NCBI GenBank assembly: GCA_019155205.2
Contig: JAHNZQ020003147.1
Location: forward strand, 190,493-254,492
Length of the DNA: 64,000 nt
Source of the DNA: Gracilaria vermiculophylla
Taxonomy: Eukaryota; Rhodophyta; Florideophyceae; Gracilariales; Gracilariaceae
Reading direction: 5' to 3'
Part shown: positions 40,048-49,861 of the stretch, in pieces
Layout: each line of letters starts with the position of its first letter
Position numbering within the stretch: position 1 is the first letter of the stretch
The notes under the pieces: model-generated
Seen by the model: only the letters and a program-made list of their open reading frames with translations
Told to the model about the DNA's origin: nothing
Database searches by the model: none
Made by a program: the position numbers and the translations under genes

Positions 40048-40141
40048 GCTGATGTGGCCGAGTGGTTAAGGCGTCAGACTTGAACCACTTCGTGATATCT
40101 GATGGGTTCATCCCGCGCGGGTTCGAACCCCGTCGTCAGCG
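40048..40141 (+). tRNA. tRNA-Ser(UGA) with 12-nt intron
   Basis: The acceptor arm pairs GCTGATG (40048-40054) with CGTCAGC (40134-40140), followed by discriminator G at 40141. The D-arm is GGCCGAGTGGTTAAGGC. The anticodon stem pairs TCAGA (40074-40078) with TCTGA (40098-40102), and the anticodon TGA is at 40081-40083. Twelve extra bases (40085-40096) sit after position 37, the canonical eukaryotic intron site. A long variable arm (GGGTTCATCCC) and the T-arm GCGGGTTCGAACCCCGT follow. Long variable arm, G73 and UGA identify serine. No CCA is encoded, as expected for a nuclear gene. The mature tRNA would be 82 nt. Confidence 0.95.
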
Positions 40142-40273
40142 CTGTCTAAACCTGTTTTTGCTGTGCGCCGTTTTTGGACTGTGACCCCAGTTTTTGAAAG
40201 CTGAAACGGCCGCGATGTTGTCCTCTCCTACTACTGTCGTGTCGCGCTTTCCGCACTCCCTCAAGTTTTAGCT

Positions 40274-41372
40274 ATGACGCGTCAAACGCCGCCCCGCGAC
40301 CTCTCTGCTTCACCGCGCGCCTCCTTTTCATCAATGCAGAAACATGCCCCGCATGTCCTGGCACTGCTTTTTTGTTGCGTAGCGGGCGCTGCCGGGGGCA
40401 ACGCTGAGAGGCAGGCACCCTTTTTGCCGTTTGCCGCTGACAGACAGCCCACAAATGGCGACGGCTATGGCGGTTCCGGCTTCACTGTCATGCCAGTGTT
40501 GCGCGATGAGCAACCCGCAACCGTGATTATCTTGCATGGAATGGGCGCAACGGGAGAGGCCTGGGGCTACCTTAGTCTGGCACTCTCGTTCTTCTCCCTC
40601 AACTATGTCAAGTTTATTATTCCGACTGCCCCCCTCGCGCATGTGACTTACCTCGATCGCCAGCTCACCAGCTGGTATGATATTTACTCCTTCCAACAGA
40701 GCGCAGCTGCTGATTTGACTTCTCTGTCTCCCCAGCAGCTTTTGAACGTTGTAGACATCGATCGTGCGCAGTTCGACAGCTCCAGTGCGAGGGTCTCGAA
40801 CATCATTGATGGCGAGATCCGCCGCGGCGTCAATCCGCGACGTATTTTCCTTGTTGGATTCAGCCAGGGAGGGGCGCTTGCCTTGCACACCTTCTTGAGA
40901 AGCCCAAAGTCATTGGCAGGTGCCATTGGTGTTGCCACATGGATTCCCTTTGCGAACGAGTATCCATCCGCAATGTCCGCTGCTACTCGGAATCGCCCCA
41001 TGCTCTTGATGCACGTACGTTTCACTGCCTGCTCTGCTCTCTTACTTCGTTCTGCTACTGCTGGCGTCGCTCTTGTACTAACCTTTTGTTTTGGGTGCTG
41101 CAACCAGACAGGGAACCGAAGATACTGCCGTCCCATACGTTTTTGCTCAGTATTTGGCGCAGCGAATGGACACATTCCGCGACCAAGTTAATTTCACTAC
41201 CTTTCCGGGCGAACCGCATGTCATGCTCGACGTACAAGTCGTCGACGCCATCGAACGCTTTGTCATTCAACACGCACCGGGAACCGTGCGCTACTTGAAC
41301 ACTCTTGTTAAGGACCTTACCGAAAATTTTGGAAGTTTAACATCACAATTAGAATCAATGCGCAACATGTAG
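40274..41372 (+). CDS. Acyl-protein thioesterase/carboxylesterase-like serine hydrolase (one intron)
   Basis: The coding sequence is exon 1, 40274-41014, joined to exon 2, 41112-41372 (333 residues). The 97-nt intron begins GTACGTTTC and ends ACCAGACAG; splicing restores LLMHGTEDTAVPY across the junction. The alpha/beta-hydrolase features are VIILHGMGATGE (oxyanion region), FLVGFSQGGALAL with nucleophile Ser197, TEDTAVPY with Asp251, and GEPHVML with His near 283, as in phospholipase/carboxylesterase and acyl-protein thioesterase families (LYPLA type). These remove acyl chains from proteins or lipids. A hydrophobic stretch after Met21 (HVLALLFCCVAGAAGG) looks like a signal peptide; translation from Met21 would make it N-terminal, so entry to the secretory pathway is likely. 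LYPLA proteins are usually cytosolic, so this is a deviation. It is convergent with the next gene. Confidence 0.88.
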
Positions 41373-41450
41373 AACAATAACCGACAATAACAACTATTAA
41401 CTGGCTTATGTACATAAGAGAATGCTCCTGAGGTGCTAATGTTTTCTGAC

Positions 41451-42828
41451 TTACGCACAGTTGCATACACATGGACATTGACAACCACAGCCCGTGTGTG
41501 AAAACGAATTGTGACAGCAACATTCCGTGTCACATGGGCGGAAGATCCATTTGCCACAGTTCCTGCCGGCCTTCCATGCTTCGAACACAGAGTCTATCTC
41601 TCGGTCAATGGTGCTTCCGTCATTCTGACACAGCCACTTTGGCAAAGCGATAAACCACGTCAAAGCGGGTGTGTCCCGCCGCTTGTGTTGTAGATAATCC
41701 AGGACCTCCACCACGATGATTGCCCACAATAGTTCTGTCAAGTAGCATCGCTCTGTACTGGTGTATGCCCGCGAAGAACGCTTTTGAATTTGATGTCTTA
41801 AGTCGCCTGTCAACATACAGATTACAGCAGGAAGTTGCGAAAATCTGTTGAACAGACTAGCCTCAAACTTATCATGCAAAGAATGTAGAATGCAAGGTGC
41901 AGAGCGATACATTGCCTCGTGAACGGCGCGCGCGATCATCAACTTGTCCAACTCGGTCGACTGAAGGAATGAAGGGGATAACAATACCGAGCCCGCCCCA
42001 TCTTGCACAGTCTGGTCTTTGATGAGCACGAACCGTTTACCCACAGTGCGGTGTGTGCGAACCACGTTGAGAGGCTTCCACAGCATAGTCGTGGTGACAC
42101 GGTGATCGCAACGCGCGAATATTAGTCGTTAGCGGACAGGAAGGAATGGGTGGAATGGTAAAAGAGCAAGGATGAATATTGTGAGAGCTACGTACCCATG
42201 CTTGTCGTTTTGGGCGACCAAACACCCATGTGTGAGCAGTGCGGCATGAAATCTCCAAAAAGGTACGCTTGGTGATTCCAGCCGATTTGGAACGACGCTC
42301 AGTCGAAGATGGAGAGTTGGAAGCAGAGGTTTGCTCCGAAATCTGCTCAATGACGGGTGCCTCCTGAGGGGCAATGAACTGAGGTGCAAAACACAGCATG
42401 GGTGTCTTTTCCACGGCCAGTAGCTGGTGTGAGCTGGAATGCTCACCGTTGCCGAAGCATGGCACGCAAGTGAGCTGCACTGCAACGCGCCTGCGCCGTC
42501 GATCGCATCCGAGCAGACCGGAATAGGCGAGAGCGCCCAGGGCGAAGAAGGCTAAGATGAGCTCGTCGTTGGCGCCACGCAGAGCGGGAGCCGTCAACAG
42601 ACGATGAATGAAAAGTGAGAGCACGGCAAGCATGCACGCAGTGAGCAACAACGCCGTGACGTATGTCGGCACAATGACGGAGAGCGATATGGTGTTTCCA
42701 CGTTTGTTGCCGCGGAACAAACGAGCGTAGAATAGATGCAAAACCATGGTTGTGAGCAGTAGCAGAGAGAGCCAGCCATTTGCATGCTGCAGAGGACGGG
42801 ACTGAAGCTCATTCACCACAGGAGCCAT
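41451..42828 (-). CDS. Multi-pass membrane protein of unknown function (one intron)
   Basis: I model exon 1 as 42828-42196 and exon 2 as 42074-41451 on the minus strand (418 residues). The 121-nt intron begins GTACGTAGC, has a CTAACGAC branch-point-like sequence and ends at the first AG after it (TGTGGAAG); phase 0 is kept. Three hydrophobic helices are visible: WLSLLLLTTMVLHLFY, SVIVPTYVTALLLTACMLAV and LILAFFALGALAYSGLLGC. A soluble region with Ser/Glu-rich linker follows, then exon 2, which has one more possible helix (ELLWAIIVVEVLDYL). The C-terminus is strikingly Cys-rich: nine Cys in the last 25 residues (CDTECCCHNS, CGCQCPCVCNC). The ATG at 42828 directly precedes the first helix. The frame extends upstream to 43275, but that part looks like chance coding. 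I recognise no family. Confidence 0.7.
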
Positions 42829-44476
42829 GGGAAGGAGGCAATGGGCAAGAGACGGACACAGGCGCGACGTTGAACAGTGCGAGGCACATGGCGGTGTGGC
42901 GTGCCGCTGGTACGGGGCGCGCGAATATGATGCGTTCACCGTGCGATGGGGCGCACGCGTGTGCGAGCAGAGGCCGTCGCCTCCGTCCCGCGCGAAGCGC
43001 ACGCGCGGCGTGCGACGCGTCGAACGCGAATGGCCGAAAGGTCGCGAGCCTTGGGCGCTTTTCAAATGTTTGCCGCATACGACGCTAGCGCCGGTGGTGG
43101 CGCTCGGCGCGGCCTGCGTCGGCGGGGACTCAGAAGGTAGAGCTGAAGTGAGGGCGCATGACGCACTTGGCGGCCACTCGCGAGATTTGCGAGTCAAAAC
43201 ATGCGCGGCGAACGTGGCCGCTGCCAAGTTGCTGCGCCGAGTGATGACATCGCCATTTTCTCCCGCCTGCGGCACCGACTAGCACCTCGATGCACCGCAA
43301 TCTTGCAGCCGCAACAATCCGCCGCGCTTTTGTGCTCAAGAGTGTCAAGAGTCCTGAGACTTGATTTGTCGCGCTTCCCTATGACGTCAGCGCACCACTG
43401 CTAATCTGCGCACAGATACGCCTTGGTATCTTTCTCAGTCCGGTCTCCGACACGCCCCATTTTCAAATCTTCAAATCCCAACACGCTATTAAGCGCCCTC
43501 ACGTTTGCGCTGCGCTATTTGTCAAACTCTTCACCACGTCCTCCACGCTTGCTTGCGACATTAACGCGCGATAGCAAACCGCCCAAAGCATCCACATATC
43601 ATAACCAACGCCTCGTACGACGCAACTCGTTCAAATTTGCTTGCAGCAAAGTCACAACGCCGCGGCAGCCGAGATACAGACGCCGCCATAATCAACATGA
43701 TGGAAAAGGGCCAAGAGTTGAAATAAAAGGATGATTGGAGTCCTGCCTCCCTATACGATTACTCGACCAAACTGGGACGTGAGAGACCCACTAGATATTT
43801 CCCGAATTAGCGTTGCTTCTTTATTGAGCTCCTCTCTTGAACAATGCCTGGAACGAATAGAAAGCTGCAAGCTTCGCTTAACATATTATTGCCCGAGCTC
43901 ATATGAAACTTGCTTTCATGCACATTCTATGGGATGAAGTGTGCTGCACAACCCGTGAAAAAAGACTTGCACGCTATTGAACTTGTAATTTCCTATCAAG
44001 TAAGCCAAGTTCCACTTTATTTTCATCAGCACGGTTCTCTGAAATGAGCGATTAAAGCGCTTTTGCATCATGTCAACCATGATGCACCTTTGGACTTCTG
44101 AAAACAATGTCGGACAATTTGCTAATCGTTCTGCAAAAGTATGTTTCCCCCTGAGCAACGTATACTTTAGTAGTAAAGTATACTTTAAAGTGTGCGAAAT
44201 TGTTTCAAGACGGGTACACAAAATGCTTCTTTTCGAGCTGCAATCGCTGCACAAAACCATTCTTTGCGTCCCTTCTAGTCTATCTTCTTATACAATCATT
44301 GTCTCCTTTTTCTGGGGTCTAAAGCAAGGCAGGAGTAGTAAAAACAATCTTGTTTTGAAACGAAATTAATATAAGACAGTGAAATATTATACTGCCAGTT
44401 TACTTAATGTTTCTCTATAATAGATTTTTAGGCACCAGTTGCTGATCCTTTTTGCTCTACGACCTTGAGCAACTTG
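42829..44476. other. Intergenic region, mostly without features
   Basis: The first 450 bp are GC-rich upstream sequence of the membrane-protein gene, with overlapping chance frames on both strands. From about 43.4 kb composition falls, and by 43.9 kb the DNA is AT-rich and probably transposon-derived, leading into the Tc1 remnant. No gene is supported. Confidence 0.45.
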
Positions 44477-44731
44477 TCAGAAATAGAATGATACAGTTTG
44501 CGAATATATTCTTCCAGAATATTCGACCAAAGCTACCTCTATAGCTTCGAATAACTGTTTCTCATTATTAAATTGGCGGTTTTTAACGTACACAGCCCTT
44601 ACCAACATTTTCCAAACATTTTCGATACTGTTTAAATCTGGGCTTTTTGCAGGCCAGTCTGAGGGCCGTTCTATGACTTTGATAACGCAGAAACGGGAAA
44701 CTGGAAATTCACGAGTAGCCATTACAATGTT
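44477..44731 (-). pseudogene. Tc1/mariner transposase C-terminal fragment
   Basis: The minus frame reads ERPSDWPAKSPDLNSIENVW followed by KMLVRAVYVKN, the signature around the third catalytic residue of Tc1-like transposases (PDLNPIENVW). The match starts abruptly at about 44731, exactly where the DIRS-like terminal repeat begins, so that element appears to have inserted into this older Tc1 copy. It is only the last 85 codons of a transposase of about 340. Confidence 0.85.
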
Positions 44732-44734
44732 TAC

Positions 44735-44926
44735 GTTGGGTATAGACGCCCGTTTATGCATATGAAACATATTCGACTGCATAGCGAGGCCAGCCACGCA
44801 TGTGGCGTGCGCGACGCGTGCGTGTAATTGATCATTGATCTATTCACGCGCTGCCGGCGGTGGTCTTCAAAGGAGAGGCTGAGGCGCCGGCGGTCCGAGT
44901 GATCTCCGCCATGCCTCTCTCTCTCT
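44735..44926 (+). repeat. Left terminal direct repeat of the DIRS-like element
   Basis: Starts GTTGGGTATAGACGCCCG and ends in a CT run. It matches the right copy with roughly a dozen substitutions and no net length change. The direct orientation is notable, because classical DIRS elements have inverted terminal repeats. Confidence 0.9.
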
Positions 44927-45014
44927 GAGAGTCCCCATCACTTGGCGGTAGGCACATTCTTATACCGTCAAACGAGATACACTGCGCAAAGAAAGCGTTT
45001 GCAATTTACACAAC

Positions 45015-45701
45015 ATGTCTACTACTCCGGACGTTACTGCAAGCCTGACAATTGAAGAAGACCTTCTCGCCAAAGCTAAGGACGTTGCTAGAGGTAAGAC
45101 GATTGCCGATGCCGGAATCAACTCTGAGTGGATGATGACTTATGCACTCATTGCCAGACGATGCCGGGATGATAAAGACTTTGGTCTTTCTCGCTATCCG
45201 TATGAACAAGGGCCATCAGTCGGGGCTTTCACTGGAGGTTTCTTCGAGCATCGGGAGTGGCCACTGCGAAGAAGTATGGAAGCTCACAAAAGTATGAGAG
45301 CAGTGTACGAATATGAGGCCGATTATATCAACGCCGCTGGCTTCTGGATGGCATTTCACCAGGCGGCAATATCGTTACGTCAAGACGCTCTTCAGGACAA
45401 GGAGTACAAACAGGCTAAACTATACGATGTCTGGGCTATAATTCCTGTTAGGTATGGGCTTTGAGAGACAGGACTCAGAGCGGAGTTCTACAAGCTGGTA
45501 GCCAGGGATCCTACTTATGCCAAGATGGTGTTACCTAGTCTCGAGCAGAGAAACGACACACCCGCTGCTGATGATCTTGTTGAGCCTCTTGAGAAGCTCG
45601 ACACCCATATGACTACTCAACTGATGAAGGCGGTCGCCACCCTTAGCGCTAGCAATGCAACAAAGAAAGCTGGCAGAGGTGGGGCTGCTGGGGACAATTA
45701 G
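45015..45701 (+). pseudogene. gag-like ORF of the DIRS-like element, one in-frame TGA
   Basis: The frame starts MSTTPDVTASLTIEED and would encode 228 residues; a single TGA at 45462-45464 splits it into 149 and 78 codons. Beyond the TGA the frame continues sensibly (GLRAEFYKLVARDPTYAK) to a TAG at 45699. The protein is helical with WMMTYALIARRCRDD, FWMAFHQAAISL and KLYDVWAIIPVRYG. Position upstream of RT suggests Gag. A single stop could be a recent mutation, a sequencing error or a readthrough site. Confidence 0.65.
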
Positions 45702-45709
45702 TCGCCATA

Positions 45710-46984
45710 GTGCGCCGGCGTCGCCCTCTTTGGCGCGGACCACAAAACCGCATCGAAGAATGGCGCCGTCTGGGCTGCTCGGAGTTCCTCTGCCGGGCAG
45801 TTCAATACGGGGTGCTCGAATCTCCGTCATTGCCCTTCGAGAAAGGGCACGGGGTGGAGCTTGCAGACATATCGCAAACTATGGAGGACAAATCGTTTGC
45901 AGCAGCGGACATGGCGGAAGGCTGTGCAAACGGAAAATATCGGAAAGTATCACAAGACCACGCAATGCGGGCGAAAGAGAATGGATCGGTAATATCTCCC
46001 GCCTTTACCGTATGGCAAGACGGTCCCGAAGGGAAGAAAGGAAGATTCGTTGTCAACCTTTCATTGCAGTCAAAGCATTGGAAGAAAAAATCGGTACAGA
46101 TGGACTCACTGTCAGAGCTTGCCATGCAGATACAGCAAGGGGATCATTTCATATCGTTCGACCTGCAGAAAGGCTATCGCCATTTCCGGCTACACCCGAG
46201 CATGAGAGACTGTTTCATCTTCCGCTACAACGGAAGGTACTACCAGTGCGTTGCCTTACCGTTTGGGTGGAAAAGGTCTCCTCTTTGGTTTACACAATTA
46301 ACCGCTCGATTTGTTCGCTGCTTTCGAGAACGTGGCTTCAGAACGCTGGCTTACCTCGACGACTTCCTTATCGCGCCCTCCATCTTCGGAGTTGTAGCAG
46401 GCAGGAGACAATGCGCCCAAGCAAGAAAGGTAGTCATCTCTCTCTTGAGAAAATTCGGCTTGCGGCGAAATCCCTGCAAGGGCTGTTGGTCAGGTTCGAC
46501 CAGGTTGGAACTTCTCGGCGTGCTCATCGACAGTATCGAGATGAAACTTCTTGTGGCACCTCGAAAGCTCGAGAAAGTGCGGAGCGTATCGAATTCTATC
46601 CTCAAGGACGCTCGCTTTGGACAAAGATGGGTGAGCAAAAGAAAGATCGAACACTTCTGTGTGGTTCGTGTTGCGCTCTCGTTGGGTATGCCGTGGGCCA
46701 GGTCCTATCCCCGATCACTCTACTGGGACATGTCAGGAAACAGAGAGCAGGACAAACGAGGTCGAGTTCGCCTGAGCCACCAAAGCGTAAGAGATCTCCG
46801 TCGATGGAAGCAACTCAGCTCCCAAGAACTGAGTGGACGCCCAATGGTTCCCCCTACCCCTTCTGCGGCTTTGCACACAGATGCAGCGGACGTTGTCTAC
46901 GGAGGAACCTTCAACGTCGAGGACCTCAGTCCGGGAGTGAACGGGTCTTGGAGAGCGCAAGGAATATGGAGCTGGAGATATTGA
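45710..46984 (+). CDS. DIRS-type reverse transcriptase and RNase H start
   Basis: This 424-codon frame is intact. RT motifs include PAFTVWQDGPEGKKGRFVV, HFISFDLQKGYRHFRLHP (first catalytic Asp), VALPFGWKRSPLWFTQLT and the active site TLAYLDDFLIAPS (about residue 213). The C-terminal part has GVLIDSIEMKL and the RNase H start AALHTDAADVVYGG, as in DIRS and PAT elements. The frame stops at 46982; RNase H continues in the following ORF (LHFDNQAVVHI). The first residues before about 30 are probably chance extension. Being an element gene, it may be non-functional. Confidence 0.85.
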   Translation: MRRRRPLWRGPQNRIEEWRRLGCSEFLCRAVQYGVLESPSLPFEKGHGVELADISQTMEDKSFAAADMAEGCANGKYRKVSQDHAMRAKENGSVISPAFTVWQDGPEGKKGRFVVNLSLQSKHWKKKSVQMDSLSELAMQIQQGDHFISFDLQKGYRHFRLHPSMRDCFIFRYNGRYYQCVALPFGWKRSPLWFTQLTARFVRCFRERGFRTLAYLDDFLIAPSIFGVVAGRRQCAQARKVVISLLRKFGLRRNPCKGCWSGSTRLELLGVLIDSIEMKLLVAPRKLEKVRSVSNSILKDARFGQRWVSKRKIEHFCVVRVALSLGMPWARSYPRSLYWDMSGNREQDKRGRVRLSHQSVRDLRRWKQLSSQELSGRPMVPPTPSAALHTDAADVVYGGTFNVEDLSPGVNGSWRAQGIWSWRY

Positions 46985-47023
46985 GCACAATCCATCAGTT
47001 ATCGTGAATAAAAAGCAATTCGC

Positions 47024-47527
47024 ATGCTTCTCTCAGGAAACCTCGGGCGGAAGATTATCAAAGAACATCATCGAAACCTGCTCCTTCACTTCGACAACCA
47101 GGCCGTGGTGCATATCACCAATGCGTTTGTTTCGGCTTCAAGGCCAATGATGAGGGAGCTTCGCAAACTCTACTTATTGCTGGACAGGCTCGGTGTGCGG
47201 CTCCGCTCGGAGTGGATTCCTTCGGTAGCGAACAAGTTTGCAGATGGTCTCTCGCGACGCTTCTACCGAGGAGACTTACAGATCAAGCGGCGGCTAAGGC
47301 ATTCCGTCGTGGCTGGTATGACAGCACCCCGAGACTCGTTTCCATACCGCCCTATAGGAGAACATCCACAGTTTCTGCGCCGTCAAGCATACGCGGAGCT
47401 GACGTCCAAGTCGGACAGGGATCAAGTACGCCTTCTGTGCCCCCTAGTGGACGTAATATCGTCCATAATCCACATGTTGAGAACAACGGCAGCTTCAGCG
47501 ATGCTCCTGATCCCACACTGGACATGA
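47024..47527 (+). pseudogene. RNase H continuation and linker, left DIRS block
   Basis: After stops at 46982 and about 47005, the next frame has the RNase H segment LLLHFDNQAVVHITNAF and EWIPSVANKFADGLSRR, typical of the DIRS RNase H C-terminus. It ends at 47525. The corresponding right-block ORF (49073-49711) is longer and reads on, so the left stop is a private mutation. Confidence 0.7.
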
Positions 47528-47841
47528 CAGGAATGGTGCCAAGCGGCTTTGGGGATGGCGTCTCGCGTCGAAGAGCTACGAGCTCCACCGCACACCACTT
47601 GGGCCGGATATCGGAAAATGAACTCGAACTGGAGCCTCCTACTGCTCGAAATGAACATGTAGGGATGGGTCGATCAGGGCGTCGAATGGCTTCAGCAGAC
47701 GCCACATTGGCTTGTTTGGGTTCCATACACGCCACGAAAGGCATCCTTCCCTCAGCAGAGCTCCTTTCCGACTACGCATGAAGCGGACGCACGGTTGCCA
47801 GTCGAAACTCACAATGGCGGGCATGGATCGAATTATGCTCA

Positions 47842-48361
47842 GTGGAAAATCGAACTGTGCTTCTAGTGACAGAGGCGCACATGATTGCGTTTGTCGGATG
47901 GTTGGCAGCTGAGCGAGAGGCCGGGAGGCGCAACGTGAGTAGAACTTCTCTACCGCAGTACTTTAGTGCAGTGCGGCAGATGCAACTTACGCTAACAGGC
48001 ACGCCGGTCCCAAAATTTCCATTCATAGCGCACGTTCTTTGCGCATAACAACGCTAGGAAGAGACAAAGTTCCCTCAACCAGACATTCGGTGTGGAGTTC
48101 CGGCTGCGGTGATTCAGGCAATTTGGGGACTTGGCATGACCGCCACATCTGTCACAACGCTACAAGATAGTGCAATGGTAGTGTTTGCCTATTGCATGAA
48201 CGGTTTGCGAGACAGCTCAGTCACATCCGTACTCGCGGAAAACGTCGAATTTACAGACGACGAAATCATAGTTCGATTAACGGTTTTGAAAGGAAAGCCT
48301 GCGAGCAGAAGCCAGCTTATGAAGTACAAGCGCGTGTCCGAGGCCCCTTCACCGTTGGACC
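47842..48361 (+). pseudogene. Tyrosine recombinase N-terminal part, left DIRS block, cut by gap
   Basis: The frame shows AHMIAFVGWLAAEREAGRR, TSLPQYFSAVRQMQLTL, two stops near 48.05 kb (TAA and TAG, where the right block has sense codons), then AVIQAIWGLGMTATS and MNGLRDSSVTSVLAENVEF. It ends at the N run, before the catalytic RHRY residues. Confidence 0.75.
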
Positions 48362-48461
48362 NNNNNNNNNNNNNNNNNNNNNNNNNNNNNNNNNNNNNNN
48401 NNNNNNNNNNNNNNNNNNNNNNNNNNNNNNNNNNNNNNNNNNNNNNNNNNNNNNNNNNNNN
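48362..48461. other. Assembly gap of 100 N
   Basis: Exactly 100 N, the usual placeholder for a scaffold gap of unknown size. Both sides are homologous DIRS-like sequence, so the join is repeat-induced and its order and size should not be trusted. Confidence 1.
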
Positions 48462-49711
48462 GCGCCCAAGCAAAAAAGGTAGTCATCTCTCTCTTGAGAA
48501 AATTCGGCTTGCGGCGAAATCCCTGCAAGGGCTGTTGGTCAGGTTCGACCAGGTTGGAACATCTCGGCGTGCTCATCGACAGTATCGAGATGAAATTTCT
48601 TGTAGCACCTCGAAAGCTCGAGAAAGTGCGGAGCGTATCGAAGTCTATCCTCAAGGAGGCTCGCTTTGGACGAAGATAGGAGAGAAAAAGAAAGATCGAA
48701 CACTTCTGTGGGGTTTGCGTTGCGCTCTCGTTGCGTGTGCCGTGGGCTAGGTTCTATACCCGACCACTCTACTGGGACATGTCAGGAAACAGAGACCAGA
48801 AAAAACGAGGTCGAGTTCGCCTGAGCCACCAAAGCATAAGAGATCTCCGTCGATGGAAGCAACTCAGCTCCCAAGAACTGAGTGGACGGCCAATGGTTCC
48901 CCCTACCCTTTCTGCGGCTTTGCACACGGATGTAGCGAACGTTGGCTACGGAGGAACCTTCAGCGCTGAGGACCTCAGTCCGGGAGGGAACGGGTTTTGG
49001 AGGGCGCAAGGAATATGGAGCTGGAGAGATCGCGCACAATCCATCAGTTATTGCTAATTAAAGGCAATTCGCATGCTTCTTTCAGGAAACCTCGGGCGGA
49101 AGATTATCAAAGAACATCATCGAAACCTGCTCCTACACGTCGACAACCAGGCCGTGGTGCACATCACCAATGCCTTTGTTTCGGCTTCAAGGCCAATGAT
49201 GAGGGAGATTCGCAAACTCAAGTTATTGCTGGACAGTCTCCGTGTGCGGCTCCACTCGGAATGGATTCCTTCGGTGGCGAACACGTTTGCCGATGGCCTC
49301 TCACGACGCTTCTACCGAGGAGACTTACAGATCAAGCGGCGGCTAAGGCATTCCGTCGTGGCTGGTATAACAGCACCCCGAAACTCGTTTCCAAACCGCC
49401 CTGTAGGACAACATCCGCAGTTTCTGCGCCTTCAAGCATACGCGGAGCTGGCGTCCAAGTGGGACAGGGATCAAGTACGCCTTCTGTGCCCTCTCGTGGA
49501 CTTGATATCGTCCACAATCCACAAGTTGAGAACAATGGCAGCTCCGGCGAAGCTCCTGATCCCGCACTGGCCACGGCAGGAATGGTGCCAAGTGGATTTG
49601 CGGATGGCGTCTCGCGTCAAAGAGCTACGAGCTCCACCGCACACCATTTGGGCTGGATATCAGAAAATGAACCCGAATTGGAGCCTCGTACTGCTCGAAA
49701 TGAACATGTAG
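48462..49711 (+). pseudogene. RT C-terminus and RNase H, right DIRS block
   Basis: Homologous to 46413-47662. It begins in mid-RT (KKVVISLLRKFGLRRNPCKG) after the gap. Frameshifts split the RT end and the RNase H start (AALHTDVANVGYGGTF). The frame 49073-49711 is open for 212 codons and contains DNQAVVHITNAF and IPSVANTFADGLSRR and continues to WAGYQKMNPNWSLVLLE. Confidence 0.75.
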
Positions 49712-49861
49712 CGATGGGTCGATCAGGGTGACGAATGGCTTTAGCAGACGCCACATTGGCTGGTTTGGGTTCCATGCAAGTCATGAGAGGCATCCTTTGA
49801 TCACCAGAGCTCCTGGCCGACTACGAATGGAGCGGCCGCACGGTTGCCAGTCGAAACTCGC

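Larger units (their letters stand above)
46413..48361 (+). repeat. Left copy of duplicated 1949-bp DIRS block
   Basis: Pairs with 48462-50410. Both copies are 1949 bp, so there is no net insertion or deletion, and the inner edge of each lies flush with the N gap. By eye the first 240 bases differ at about eleven positions. Confidence 0.85.

Noticed and set aside
40048..40141. Reading the type II tRNA as tRNA-Leu
   Set aside because: The anticodon in the best fold is TGA and the discriminator base is G, both serine features; leucine tRNAs have A73.
42829..43275. N-terminal extension of the multi-pass membrane protein
   Set aside because: Same frame, but composition is irregular and lies under overlapping plus-strand chance frames; the ATG at 42828 precedes the first membrane helix.
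43423..43734. 103-codon plus frame right of the membrane-protein gene
   Set aside because: No ordered sequence or motif, basic throughout, and likely upstream or intergenic DNA.
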